From Caldovatus sediminis (GTDB lineage Bacteria; Pseudomonadota; Alphaproteobacteria; Acetobacterales; Acetobacteraceae), in assembly GCF_014644455.1 (NCBI RefSeq), contig NZ_BMKS01000012.1, forward strand, positions 62,001 through 126,000: a DNA stretch of 64,000 nt, read 5' to 3'. The translations under genes were made by a program, and so were the position numbers. The notes under the pieces are model-generated. The model was not told the origin of the DNA, made no database searches, and was given only the letters and a program-made list of their open reading frames with translations. Shown here one piece after another: positions 36,204 to 45,270 of the stretch (its first letter is position 1; each line of letters begins with the position of its first letter).

Positions 36204-37175
36204 CAGCTCTGCATTCCCCTTGCTGCATGCCGGGCCGTAAAGCGCGCCCGACGGCGAGCCGGCACATCCGCCGACCGGGGCGCGTCGAGCCATGCCCTGG
36301 CGGTCGGCGCGACGCCGTTCCGCACTGCGCCGCCCCGGCCCCGCCCGGTGCACCAACCTCTGGATGGAAGTTGCGGATACCGCGCATGATCGGGAATTGT
36401 CGACCTGCCAAGTCGGGTACGAAGACCGCGGCGTGCGATCAGGCACGCACGATGAGTCCCGTTGACGCACGCTGCATGACGGCGTCGCCACGCGTGGGAC
36501 AGGCGGTGGCAGCGCCGGCATTCGCCGAAGCGCGCGTCGCCGACGCACTTCCGGTCGGCGCCATCCGCGCTTGTGACCGCGCCGGCGGCACGGCGGCCTC
36601 CGCTGGCCTGGCGGCGCCGGCGCCGACGTGCCGCGCTCCATCGGCGCAGGAGCCGGCGGGCTGCGCCATCCGGCATCCAGCCGGTCGCGGCCAACCGTGA
36701 CGACGAGCCGCAGCAGCACCCGCGCACCGCCTCGCCGGGCGGCAGGCGCATCGGCCTCCACCGCTGCCGGAAGTGGCGCCGCGCTGTGGCCCGCCAGATG
36801 CGCCGTCCTGCTTGGCGGTGCCCCGCTGCGTCGCGAACCGCGTCCGAACGCGTGCCCGAAGGTGATGCTCGACGATGCGGAACTCCGGCACCGCCTGGCC
36901 GATCACCACTCCGGCCATGCCGGTCCGGGAGCGCTGTGCCCGAGATCCGGTCCTCCACCGGGCGCCGGCGGTTTCGCGGCGCGTCTCCGAGCGACGGTGA
37001 TCAGGCGGCCCCGGCTCGTCTGCGGGGGCCGCGGCGGCGCGCCGGTTCGGGGGCGGCGCCGGCGCGCTCGGCCTGCTGGAGGCAAGAACCGCGGAGACCC
37101 GCCTGTCCGGCGACAGCCGGGCCCTCCGCGCCGGCCTGTTGAAACGGGTCCGCACTTCCGGCTAGTGCGGGCAGC
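36204..37175. other. Gene-poor 1-kb stretch
   Basis: No credible gene was found in about 970 bases. The frames open here are Arg/Ala/Pro-rich shadows without recognisable domains, and GC is somewhat less uniform than elsewhere (around 36370-36480). With the TauD and NosF relics to its left, this looks like decayed or junction DNA. I could not recognise any transposase, integrase or tRNA. Confidence 0.45.
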
Positions 37176-38063
37176 ATGGGCGCGACCGGGCGGAGCGGAG
37201 CGGAGGATGACCGGCCTTCGCGGGGGGTGCTGCCGCGCGGCCGCCGAGCCGCGCTCGGCTCGCGCGCGTCGTCCGCGCCAGCCGCCGATGCCACGCTGGA
37301 GCGCTTCCAGGCGATCGTGCGTCGCACGGTTTCGAAGGACGCCGAACGCCCCTCCCTCGTCGCCGAGATCGCCTGCGTGGTCGGGGCCGAGATTCTCGAA
37401 GGCGTTAGGCTGCCCGGCGCCGACCTCAATTCGGTGGAGCTCGCGCGGCGCTTCAGGACCAGCCGCACGCCGGTGCGCGAGGCGCTCGTCATCCTGGAGA
37501 AGGAAGGCCTGGTCGAGATCCCGCCGCGGCGCCGCCCGCGCGTGGCGATGCTGAGCCTCACCGAGATCCGGGAGATCTACCAGGTCCGCGCCGCGATCCT
37601 CGGCCTGGTGGCCGCCGCGACGGGACAGCGGGCGACGCCCGAGGAGATCGCCGAGCTCCGCCACATCGTCGAGCGGATGCGCGCGGCCGCCGAAACCGGC
37701 GACCGCGACGGCTACTACTGGGGCAATGTCCGGTTCCACGAGCGCTTCGCGGAGCTCTCCGGCAACCGCACGCTGCAGCGCGTGCTCGACTCCCTGGTGC
37801 TGCGCAGCCTGCGCTTCCGCCGGCTCTCCCTCGCCAATCCGGAGCGCGTGAGGCGCTCGCTCGCCGACCATCTGCGGCTGGTCAGCGCGCTCGAGGACCG
37901 AGACCTGGAGCTTGCCTCGGCCCTGGCCAAGGCGAACGTCCTCGGCGCTCTCCGGGCGCTGGAGCGGATGCTGGCGGGAGGCGACGCCGGGCTGCCGGGG
38001 TCGACCGGGACCACGGCGGCGTGCGGCGGCGAGACAGCCAGTCCGCCGCTGCGCTCCGCTTAG
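37176..38063 (+). CDS. GntR-family regulator (FadR/FCD type)
   Basis: 295-residue regulator. The winged helix is at about residues 75-115 (LNSVELARRFRTSRTPVREALVILEKEGLVEI), followed by an FCD helical ligand domain with the metal-binding region (NVRFHERFAELSGNRTL, ...LADHLRLVSAL). Such regulators sense carboxylates. The first 45 residues are unconserved, so the true start may be later than ATG 37176. Its stop overlaps the convergent Bug-receptor gene by four bases. It probably controls the six-gene leftward operon ending there. Confidence 0.86.
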   Translation: MGATGRSGAEDDRPSRGVLPRGRRAALGSRASSAPAADATLERFQAIVRRTVSKDAERPSLVAEIACVVGAEILEGVRLPGADLNSVELARRFRTSRTPVREALVILEKEGLVEIPPRRRPRVAMLSLTEIREIYQVRAAILGLVAAATGQRATPEEIAELRHIVERMRAAAETGDRDGYYWGNVRFHERFAELSGNRTLQRVLDSLVLRSLRFRRLSLANPERVRRSLADHLRLVSALEDRDLELASALAKANVLGALRALERMLAGGDAGLPGSTGTTAACGGETASPPLRSA

Positions 38064-39040
38064 CCGAGCGTGATCCCGACGTCGCGGATCAGCTGCTCGA
38101 TGACCGTCCGCTTGCGCTCCAGGAAGGAGGCGAATTCGTCCGCCCCGGCGCCAACCAGAACGGTGCCGAGTGGCGCCATCCGCGCGAGAACGGCCGGATC
38201 CCGCGTGGCCTCGGCGATTGCCCGCTGGAGGCGCGGCAGCATCTCCCGCGGCGCGCCGGCCGGGGCGTAGAGGCCGTTCCAGTCGTCCATCTCGTAGCCC
38301 GGGAAGCCCTGCTCGGCGAAGGTCGGGACGTCGGGCAGCGCGGCGATCCGCTGCGCGCTCGTCACCGCTAGGACGCGCGCCTTGCCTGCCTGCACCGGGC
38401 CGCGGACCGTCGAGCTGGTGAGTAGGATCGAATCGATGTGCCCCGCGGTGATGTCGCGCGCCGCGTCCGCCCCGCCGCGGTAGCCGGTATGCACGAGACG
38501 GATGCCCGCGAGCTTCTGGAACAGCTCGAGCGCGAGGTGCCCCATGCCGGCGGTCGGCGGCGTGCCGCAGGTGATCGTGCCCGGGCGCCGCTTCGCGACC
38601 TCGATGAACTCGGCCAGGGTATGCGCCGGGAAATCGGTCTTCACCGCCAGCACCTGCGGGAACAGCGCCAGCAGCGAGACGGGCACGAAGGACGTCCTGT
38701 AATCGAAGGGGAGATCGCGGACGAGCACCGGATTGGTGATCTGGTTCGCCGCGTCCCAGAGATAGGTGTAGCCGTCGCGCGGCGCCTGCAGCACCACGTT
38801 GGCCGCCACCACGGCGTTGCCGCCGGTGCGGTTCTCGATGACGATGTTCTGGCCGAGGATCTCGCCGAGCTTCTGGCCGACCGCCCGCGCTGCCGTGTCG
38901 CCCGCGCCGCCGGCGGTGAAGGGGATGACGAAGCGCACCGGTCGCGTCGGCCAGTCCGCCTGCGCCCGCGCCACCCGCCCGACGAAGGGCGCCGCGACCG
39001 CGGCGGCCGCCAACACGCTCCGCCTCGACATGCTGTCCAT
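38060..39040 (-). CDS. Bug-type tripartite tricarboxylate transporter receptor (TctC-like)
   Basis: 326-residue periplasmic binding protein with a leader (MDSMSRRSVLAAAAVAAPFVGRV) and the Bug pattern: RPVRFVIPFTAGGAGDTAARAVGQ, ENRTGGNAVVAANVV, TGYRGGADAARDITAGHID, LPDVPTFAEQGFPGYE. It binds a carboxylate, probably the acid processed by the CoA-transferase and hydratases upstream. No TctA/TctB lies beside it; the pair at 59918-61887 could serve it. Last gene of the 42400-to-38060 operon. Confidence 0.92.
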   Translation of the reverse strand: MDSMSRRSVLAAAAVAAPFVGRVARAQADWPTRPVRFVIPFTAGGAGDTAARAVGQKLGEILGQNIVIENRTGGNAVVAANVVLQAPRDGYTYLWDAANQITNPVLVRDLPFDYRTSFVPVSLLALFPQVLAVKTDFPAHTLAEFIEVAKRRPGTITCGTPPTAGMGHLALELFQKLAGIRLVHTGYRGGADAARDITAGHIDSILLTSSTVRGPVQAGKARVLAVTSAQRIAALPDVPTFAEQGFPGYEMDDWNGLYAPAGAPREMLPRLQRAIAEATRDPAVLARMAPLGTVLVGAGADEFASFLERKRTVIEQLIRDVGITLG

Positions 39041-39104
39041 GACTTCGTTCCTCCCTCATTCCCTCCGCGCCGCCATCGGCTCGGCGGTGTTCGCCCCGGC
39101 GCCG

Positions 39105-40277
39105 CTACATCGCGGCGCCCGCCGCGCGCAGCCGCTCGATCTCCTCCGCGGAGAAGCCGAACTCGCGCAGCACCTCGTCCGTGTGCTCGCCCTTCTCGGG
39201 CGCCGGGCGCGCGTCGCCCGGCGCGGCGCCCGACAGGCCGATCGGCGAGCCGAGCAGGCGCAGCTCCCCGAGCCGCGGATGCCGCACCGGCCGCACCAGG
39301 CCCTGCGCCCGCACCTGCGGGTCGGCGAATACCCGGTCGATCGCGTTGATCGGGCCGCAGGCGATGCCGGCGGCGTTGAACAGCGCCACCCAGTGCCCGG
39401 CCGGCGCCGCGCGGGTGCGCGCCGCGACCGCCTCGGTGAACGCCGCGCGGTTCTCCACCCGCGCCTCCATGGTCGCGAAGCGCGGGTCCTCGAGCAGCTC
39501 CGGCGCGCCGAGCGCGGCGCAGAACTTGCGGTACTGCTCCTGGCCGGAGGCGCCGATGACGATCTCGCCGTCGGCGGCCGGATAGACCCCCATCGGCGTC
39601 ATGTAGGGGTGGTCGTTGCCGGTGCGCCCGGGCACGACGCCGTCCACCAGCCAGCGCACCGCCTGGAAGTCCAGCATCGCCACCTGCGCCTGCAGCAGCG
39701 AGGTCTGCACCCAGCGGCCCTCGCCGGTCGCCTCGCGGTCGAGCAGCGCGATCAGAATGCCGATGGCGCCGAACAGGCCGGAGCAGAGATCCGCCACGGG
39801 GATGCCGGCGCGCAGCGGCCCGCCCGCCGGCGTGCCGGTGACGGACATGAGGCCGCCCATCGCCTGCGCCACCATGTCGAAGCCGGGGCGGTCGCGGTAG
39901 GGCCCCTCCTGGCCGAAGCCGGAGATGCTCGCATAGACGAGGCGCGGGTTCACCGCGCGCAGCGCCTCGTAGGCGATGCCGAGCCGGTGCTTCACGTCGG
40001 GGCGGAAATTCTCGACCAGCACGTCGGCCCGCGCGGCGAGGCGCTTCAGCGCCGCCACCGCCTCCGGACGCTTCAGGTCGAGGACGACCGAGCGCTTGTC
40101 GCGGTGCAGGTTCTGGAAGTCCGAGCCGTCGCGCGCGCCGGTCATGTCGTCCTCGCCCGGCCCCTCGACCTTCACCACCCGGGCGCCCCAGTCGGAGAGC
40201 TGCTTCACGCAGGTCGGCCCGGCGCGCACGCGCGTCAGGTCGAGCACGGTGAAGCGGGCGAGGGGCAGGGCGCTCAT
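39105..40277 (-). CDS. CaiB/BaiF family III CoA-transferase
   Basis: 390-residue enzyme that moves CoA between carboxylic acids in the cytoplasm. The family pattern is complete: FTVLDLTRVRAGPTCVKQLSDWGARVVKVE, the catalytic Asp probably D163 in GIPVADLCSGLFGA, and a SLLQAQVAMLD stretch near the middle. ATG 40277 is preceded directly by a GTG, which is an alternative start. It lies between the hot-dog gene at 40290 (12 bases) and the Bug receptor, so it likely activates the imported acid for hydration or dehydration by the upstream hot-dog proteins. Confidence 0.92.
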   Translation of the reverse strand: MSALPLARFTVLDLTRVRAGPTCVKQLSDWGARVVKVEGPGEDDMTGARDGSDFQNLHRDKRSVVLDLKRPEAVAALKRLAARADVLVENFRPDVKHRLGIAYEALRAVNPRLVYASISGFGQEGPYRDRPGFDMVAQAMGGLMSVTGTPAGGPLRAGIPVADLCSGLFGAIGILIALLDREATGEGRWVQTSLLQAQVAMLDFQAVRWLVDGVVPGRTGNDHPYMTPMGVYPAADGEIVIGASGQEQYRKFCAALGAPELLEDPRFATMEARVENRAAFTEAVAARTRAAPAGHWVALFNAAGIACGPINAIDRVFADPQVRAQGLVRPVRHPRLGELRLLGSPIGLSGAAPGDARPAPEKGEHTDEVLREFGFSAEEIERLRAAGAAM

Positions 40278-40289
40278 CACCGGCCTCCC

Positions 40290-40766
40290 TCAGCCTGCGA
40301 GCACCGCGGGATCGAAGGGATAGGGCACCGGCGGCCCGCCGCGCCTCGGCAGCACGACGCGCGCGGTGCCGGGCGTGCCCTCGGCGCCCTGCTCGTTCCG
40401 CAGGCCGATCTCCAGGTCCACGACGCCGAAGCGGCCGCGTTCCTCCTTCCCCGTCACCCGGCCCCAGGCGGTGAGCGTCTCGCCGGGCAGGTTCATGCCG
40501 CGGAAGCGGAAGGCGATCTTCCACGCCCAGCCGGTCTCGCCCGCCCAGTCGGTGACGAGCTGGATCATCACGTGCTGCTTCCAGCTTCCGTTCACCAGCA
40601 CGTCCGGCAGCCCGTCGTGCTGCGTCGCGTAGTGCCAGTCGAAGTGGATGCGGTGCCAGTTCTCCATCGCCGCCGACCAGCGCACGATGTGCGCCGTGGT
40701 GATCGGCCCCTTCACGAGGCGCGGGATCTCCTGCCCGATCTCGACATCCTCGAAGATCGCTCCCAT
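40290..40766 (-). CDS. MaoC-like hot-dog hydratase/dehydratase
   Basis: 158-residue hot-dog protein resembling enoyl-CoA hydratases of the MaoC group. It opens FEDVEIGQEIPRLVKGPITTAHIVRWSAAMENWHRIHFDWHYAT. At the catalytic position it has ENWHRIHFD, keeping the His but with a Glu/Asn where the family Asp is normal, so catalysis may rely on a partner subunit. Fourth hot-dog gene in a row. It probably forms a heterodimer with the product of 40781, 14 bases upstream. Confidence 0.82.
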   Translation of the reverse strand: MGAIFEDVEIGQEIPRLVKGPITTAHIVRWSAAMENWHRIHFDWHYATQHDGLPDVLVNGSWKQHVMIQLVTDWAGETGWAWKIAFRFRGMNLPGETLTAWGRVTGKEERGRFGVVDLEIGLRNEQGAEGTPGTARVVLPRRGGPPVPYPFDPAVLAG

Positions 40767-40780
40767 GCGGGCGGCCTCCT

Positions 40781-41245
40781 TCAGCGCCGGAACAGCGTCG
40801 TCTTCAGCACGGCGCAGAGCGCGCCGTCCTGGTTCACGAAGCGCCGCTCCGACACCACCTGGCCGAGCCGGCCGACGCGGCCGTGCTTCAGCCGTGCCCC
40901 GGTGATCGCCGTCGTCACGGTGATGCGGTCGCCGACGATCATCGGCTCGTGGAACTCGTACTCGTCCTGGCCGTGCACCGTCGCCCGGCCGAAGGGGAAG
41001 TCGTGCTCGTACTCGGTGCAGGTGAAGAAGTAGAGCCAGAGCAGCGGCCAGGGCGCGACGATGCCGCGGTAGCCGCGCGCCCTCGCCGCCGCCTCGTCGA
41101 AATGGATCGGGTCGAGGTCGCCGATGGCGAGCGCCATCCTCCGCACCGCGCCGAACTCCACGAGCGCGGTCACCGGCTCGCCGACCGGGCCGATCAGGGA
41201 GGCGAGGTGCTTCTCGATCTCGGCGTCGGAGATCTCGGCGGTCAT
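40781..41245 (-). CDS. MaoC N-terminal-type hot-dog protein with intact DxxPxH motif
   Basis: 154-residue hot-dog protein. The hydratase motif is clear: AIGDLDPIHFDEAAARARGYRG supplies Asp and His. The N-terminal helix (DAEIEKHLASLIGPVGEP) resembles MaoC_dehydrat_N/FAS1-like subunits, as in mycobacterial HadA or HadC. ATG 41245 is chosen because the upstream continuation has no similarity. It lies 11 bases from the preceding gene and likely pairs with the 40290 product. Confidence 0.82.
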   Translation of the reverse strand: MTAEISDAEIEKHLASLIGPVGEPVTALVEFGAVRRMALAIGDLDPIHFDEAAARARGYRGIVAPWPLLWLYFFTCTEYEHDFPFGRATVHGQDEYEFHEPMIVGDRITVTTAITGARLKHGRVGRLGQVVSERRFVNQDGALCAVLKTTLFRR

Positions 41246-41256
41246 GGCGGTCCTCC

Positions 41257-41727
41257 TCAGCGTCCGCCGCCCGGGCGCCGCGGCAGCTCGGCGAGCGCGG
41301 AGCCGGGCGTGGTCACCTCGCCGCGCTGGTTGGTGATCCAGCACTCCAGCTCGACGAGGCAGCGCCCGTCCTGCTCGTAGGCGCGGCGCACCCTGCCGTG
41401 CAGATGGGCCATGTCGCGCGGCATGGTCGGGCCGCGGTTCTGGTCGAAGAAGCGCACCAGCCGCGCATGCCGCCCGAGCCACTGCGTCACCGCGGTCAGC
41501 AGGTAGGAGGCCATGAGCGGCCCGGAGAGGATGATGCCGGGCAGTCCCTGCGCCCTGGCGACGTATTCGTCGTGGTGGAACTCGGATTCGTAGTTGTCGC
41601 AGGCGCCCGCCCAGCGGACCTGGTGGCCGACCATCATCGGGCCCCTGGTGATCACCGGGAATTCCTGGCCCTCGTGGAAATCCTCGAACCAGCGTTCCTC
41701 CGGCTCGACGGTCCTCACCTTCAGCAT
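41257..41727 (-). CDS. MaoC-like hot-dog protein
   Basis: 156-residue hot-dog protein opening EERWFEDFHEGQEFPVITRGPMMVGHQVRWAGACDNYES (positions 10-48 of the protein). The active-site region reads DNYESEFHHDEYVARAQGLPG, with Asp and His present but spaced differently from DxNPxH. The C-terminal part (LVELECWITNQRGEVTTPGSA) is the usual hot-dog strand. It probably partners the 41867 product. Part of the six-gene leftward operon. Confidence 0.8.
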   Translation of the reverse strand: MLKVRTVEPEERWFEDFHEGQEFPVITRGPMMVGHQVRWAGACDNYESEFHHDEYVARAQGLPGIILSGPLMASYLLTAVTQWLGRHARLVRFFDQNRGPTMPRDMAHLHGRVRRAYEQDGRCLVELECWITNQRGEVTTPGSALAELPRRPGGGR

Positions 41728-41866
41728 CCGCGCACTCCGTCCTTCCTGCGTCTCATCGGATCACCCCCACCCCGGCGAGTTCACGGCAAGGCGAAGCCGG
41801 ACGGGCGCCATGGCCTTCCGCCTTCCTGGCGTGGCCGCCGTGACGGACCGGCCGGCCGCGCATCGG

Positions 41867-42400
41867 TCAGCGCGTGATCAGCGTGCTCACGGACTTCAGG
41901 AGCGGCCGGAACTCGCCGCCGGTGGCGTACTCGTCCTCGACGACGATCAGCACCATCGGGCCGGAGCGGCCCTCGCGCTGCGTGATGTCGCGGTAAGCGC
42001 TGCGGCAGAGGATGCGTTCGCCGAGGCGGGGGTAGGAGAAGAACTCGTACTCGTAGCCGCCGTTCAGCACGCCGCGGAGCGGCACCGGCACGCGCGGCAG
42101 CCCGCGGCGGACCAGCCGCGACGTGCCGTCGAACTCCGGATCGCCATCGGCGCCGAGCGGGTCCTCGATCTCGTCGGGCGGGCGGCGGAAGGCGTGCACC
42201 GCGAAGCCCGGCGGCGCGACCGGGCCGCCATAGCGCGCGGCGGCGGGGCTCGCGGCGTCCCAGTAGCGCGGGTTGGGGTCCATGAGGGCCTGGAAGAAGC
42301 GGCGGACCTCGCTCGCCTCGACGGGATGGCAGGCCTCGATCCAGTCGGAGCGCAGCCCGATCAGGGCACGCACGGCGTCCGTGATGTGGTTCACGGCCAT
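41867..42400 (-). CDS. FAS1-like/MaoC N-terminal-type hot-dog protein
   Basis: 177-residue hot-dog protein and first gene of the leftward operon. The key segment reads RRFFQALMDPNPRYWDAASPAAARYGG. This is the DPNPxYxD form of FAS1-like dehydratase N-terminal subunits, in which W stands where the catalytic His would be, so it is probably the non-catalytic half of a heterodimer. The end (EYEFFSYPRLGERILCRSAYRDITQREG) is conserved. ATG 42400 was chosen with a [13 protein letters not shown] just upstream. Confidence 0.8.
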   Translation of the reverse strand: MAVNHITDAVRALIGLRSDWIEACHPVEASEVRRFFQALMDPNPRYWDAASPAAARYGGPVAPPGFAVHAFRRPPDEIEDPLGADGDPEFDGTSRLVRRGLPRVPVPLRGVLNGGYEYEFFSYPRLGERILCRSAYRDITQREGRSGPMVLIVVEDEYATGGEFRPLLKSVSTLITR

Positions 42401-42599
42401 CCCTTCCTCCCTCGCTGCGCCGCCCGCCGGCAGGGCAGGCCCGGACGCGTGCCGGCCGCGCGGCGCGGCCTGGAGTGTGCACAGAAGCGGTGGTTTTCGC
42501 CGGACTATACGCCGGGCCGGCGAGGTGGCAAGCGACCTGTCGACACTTCGCCGCCCGATCGGGTAACCAGCGCGGATCGGGGAAGGGGAGGGGCGCGGC

Positions 42600-43604
42600 A
42601 TGCGGATCGCATTCATCGGGGCGTCGCACTGGCACCTGCCGCTCTACCTCGACCCCGCCCTCGAGATCCCGGGCGTTGGCCTCGCCGGCGTCAGCGACCC
42701 AGACCCGGGCGCCGCGGCGGCGCTCGGCGCCCGGCTCGGCTGCCCCGCGGACCCCGATTTCCGCGCCCTCTGCCGCCGCACCAGGCCCGACTTCGTCGTC
42801 GCCCTCGGCCGCCACGCCGACATGGCGGAGGAGGCGGAGTTCCTCATCGCGGAGGGCATCCCCTTCGCCCTGGAGAAGCCCTGCGGCCTCGACGCGGCGC
42901 AGGTCGAGCGCATCGCCCGCCTGGCCGAGGCGCGCGGCGCCTTCGCCGCCGTGCCGCTGGTGTTCCGCAACGGCGACTTCCTCGCCCTGCTGCGCGAGGA
43001 GGCGGCGGCGGAGGGCGCGCAGTGCATGACCTTCCGCTTCATCGCCGGCTTCCCCGCCCGCTACCGGCAGGCGGGCTGCGACTGGATGCTGGACCCCGGC
43101 CCCGCCGGCGGCGGCTGCACCATCAACCTCGCGGTGCACTTCCTCGACATCTGCCGCCTGCTCTGGGGGCCGGAGGCGCGACCGATCGCCGCCGCCATGT
43201 CGAACGCCGCCTGGGGCCATCCGATCGAGGACTACAGCGCCGTCACCCTCGGCCGCACCGGGTCGGAGCTCTGCCTGGTCGAGACCGGCTACCTCTATCC
43301 CGGGCCGACCAGCACCTTCGACATGCACTTCGCGATCCGCACGCCGCGGCGCTACATCGTCGCGCCGGACCCCGGGACGGTGGTGCTGCTGGACCCCTCC
43401 GGTCGCCGGGAGGTGCGCCGGATGCACACCACCAACGTCGCGCACTACCGCACCTTCCTTCGCGACGTGCTGGCGCGCGTCCGGCGAGGCGCGGCGCCGC
43501 TCGCCGGCCTCGGCGACATGGTGCCGGTGATGCGCATGGTGGACGCGGCCTACGCCCTCGCCGCGCGGAGCGGCCCCTTCTCGCCGCGGCCGGCGGCGCG
43601 CTGA
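42600..43604 (+). CDS. Gfo/Idh/MocA-family oxidoreductase
   Basis: 334-residue NAD(P)-dependent oxidoreductase of the glucose-fructose oxidoreductase/inositol dehydrogenase superfamily. The N-terminal nucleotide strand reads RIAFIGASHWHLPLYLDPAL, lacking the classical GxGxxG. The family EKP motif is intact (FALEKPCGLDAAQ). The C-terminal domain has GCTINLAVHFLDICRLL, consistent with a GGG-x-x-x-D/H-x-G-x-H type site. It is divergent from the hot-dog operon (200 bases between starts), and a LeuCD-like pair follows 264 bases later. Substrate unknown; sugars or cyclitols are usual. Confidence 0.84.
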   Translation: MRIAFIGASHWHLPLYLDPALEIPGVGLAGVSDPDPGAAAALGARLGCPADPDFRALCRRTRPDFVVALGRHADMAEEAEFLIAEGIPFALEKPCGLDAAQVERIARLAEARGAFAAVPLVFRNGDFLALLREEAAAEGAQCMTFRFIAGFPARYRQAGCDWMLDPGPAGGGCTINLAVHFLDICRLLWGPEARPIAAAMSNAAWGHPIEDYSAVTLGRTGSELCLVETGYLYPGPTSTFDMHFAIRTPRRYIVAPDPGTVVLLDPSGRREVRRMHTTNVAHYRTFLRDVLARVRRGAAPLAGLGDMVPVMRMVDAAYALAARSGPFSPRPAAR

Positions 43605-43868
43605 GGCCCGCACCGGCGCACGCGGCGCGAACCCCGTTCCGTGGCATGGCGCCTTCCGTGCCGTCGGGCCCCACGGCGGCGTCCGTCCCGGGCAAGGGGC
43701 CGACGATGGCCGTCCAGCGGGATGGACGAGGCGCGTGCTGCGGGGATGGACTTCGGCGTTTCGCGGGGCGCCCGCTGGCGCACGCCCGGAAGGCTGGCAC
43801 AATGGGAACGGGACGCGAGGGCGGTGCCCGGGCGCGGGCGGAGGCAGGCCAGAAGGGGAGATTCGCCG

Positions 43869-45269
43869 GTGAGGCCAGGACGGAGCCTGTTCGACAAGAT
43901 CTGGGACGCGCACGTCGTCGCCGAGCTGGGCGGCGGCCATTCGCTGATGCACGTCACCCGGCACCTCATGCACGACGGCGACGGCGTGCCGCTGCAGCGG
44001 CTGACCGCCCGTGGGCTGAAGGTGCGCAGTCCCGAGCTGACCTTCGCCACCCTGGACCACACCGTCAGCACCGAGCCAGGACGCACCCCGGCGACCGCCT
44101 CCGCCTTCGCCGCGCGGCTCGCCCTCATTCGCGCGCGGGCGGCCGCGGCGGGCATTCGGCTGTTCGACATCGGCGAGCCGGGCCAGGGCATCGTCCACGT
44201 GATCGGGCCGGAACTGGGGCTGAGCCTTCCCGGCAGCCTCATCGTCTGCGGCGACAGCCACACCTGCACGCATGGCGGTCTCGGCGCTGTCGCCTTCGGC
44301 ATCGGCGCCTCCGAAGTCCTGCACGTGCTGGCGACGCAGTGCCTCGTGCAGCGCAAGCCGAGGCGCATGCGCGTCCGCTTCGAGGGCAGGCGCGCGGCGG
44401 GCGTCACCGCGAAGGACATGATCCTGCACCTGATCGGCCGGATCGGCGCCGCTGGCGGCGTGGGCTACGCCGTCGAGTTCGCCGGCGCCGCCGTACGCGC
44501 GCTGCAGATCGAGGAGCGGCTGACCCTCTGCAACCTCTCCATCGAGATGGGCGCCAAGATCGGCCTCGTCGCGCCGGACGAGACCACATTCGAGTACTTG
44601 GCGGGGCGCCCCTACGCGCCCGCCGGCGCGGCGTGGGAGGCCGCCCTGCGATACTGGCGCGGCCTGCCGAGCGACGAGGACGCCGTTTTCGACCGCGAGG
44701 TCGAGATCGACGCCGGCGCGATCGCGCCGCAGATCACCTGGGGTACCAGCCCGGAGCAGGTCGTGGCGGTGGATCAGCGCGTGCCCGATCCGGCCGCCGA
44801 GCCCGATCCCGCCCGGCGGCAGGCCATCGAGGCCGCGCTCGACTACATGGGACTGCAGCCCGGCGCCCCGATCGCCGGCACGCCGGTGGACTGGGTCTTC
44901 ATCGGCTCCTGCGCCAACAGCCGGATCTCCGACCTGCGCGCCGCGGCCGCCGTCGCACGCGGGCGCAGGGTGGCGGAGGGCGTGCATGCCTGGGTCGTGC
45001 CGGGCTCCGAGGCGGTCAAGCGCCAGGCGGAGGCGGAGGGGCTCGACCGCGTCTTCAAGGATGCCGGGTTCGAGTGGCGCGAGCCGGGCTGCTCCATGTG
45101 CCTCGCGATGAACGGCGATCGCGTGCCCCGCGGGCAGCGCAGCGTCTCGACCACCAACCGGAACTTCGTGGGCCGCCAGGGCCCCGGCGCGCGCACCCAC
45201 CTGGCGAGCCCGGCCATGGCCGCCGCCGCCGCGATCAGCGGCCGCATCGCCGACGTCCGGAGGCTGTGA
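43869..45269 (+). CDS. leuC: LeuC-like aconitase-superfamily dehydratase, large subunit
   Basis: 466-residue Fe-S hydro-lyase subunit from GTG 43869, preceded by GGGGAG. Hallmarks are FDKIWDAHVV, TLDHTVSTEP, VCGDSHTCTHGGLGAVAFGIG, the cluster cysteine in FIGSCANSR, and GCSMCLAMNGD supplying two more. The length equals that of true LeuC (3-isopropylmalate isomerase). However, there is no leuA or leuB nearby and catabolic genes surround it, so it may isomerise or dehydrate another 2-hydroxyacid such as citramalate or dimethylmalate. leuC is given as the family name. The small subunit starts one base after the stop. Confidence 0.86.
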   Translation: MRPGRSLFDKIWDAHVVAELGGGHSLMHVTRHLMHDGDGVPLQRLTARGLKVRSPELTFATLDHTVSTEPGRTPATASAFAARLALIRARAAAAGIRLFDIGEPGQGIVHVIGPELGLSLPGSLIVCGDSHTCTHGGLGAVAFGIGASEVLHVLATQCLVQRKPRRMRVRFEGRRAAGVTAKDMILHLIGRIGAAGGVGYAVEFAGAAVRALQIEERLTLCNLSIEMGAKIGLVAPDETTFEYLAGRPYAPAGAAWEAALRYWRGLPSDEDAVFDREVEIDAGAIAPQITWGTSPEQVVAVDQRVPDPAAEPDPARRQAIEAALDYMGLQPGAPIAGTPVDWVFIGSCANSRISDLRAAAAVARGRRVAEGVHAWVVPGSEAVKRQAEAEGLDRVFKDAGFEWREPGCSMCLAMNGDRVPRGQRSVSTTNRNFVGRQGPGARTHLASPAMAAAAAISGRIADVRRL

Positions 45270-45270
45270 G

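Noticed and set aside
36203-37155. Several 150-250 codon frames in the gene-poor stretch
   Set aside because: All are Arg/Ala/Pro-rich with no recognisable domain, hydrophobic pattern or ribosome-binding site. The one stretch that looked interesting (MAGVVIGQAVPEFRIVEHH) was too short to assign.
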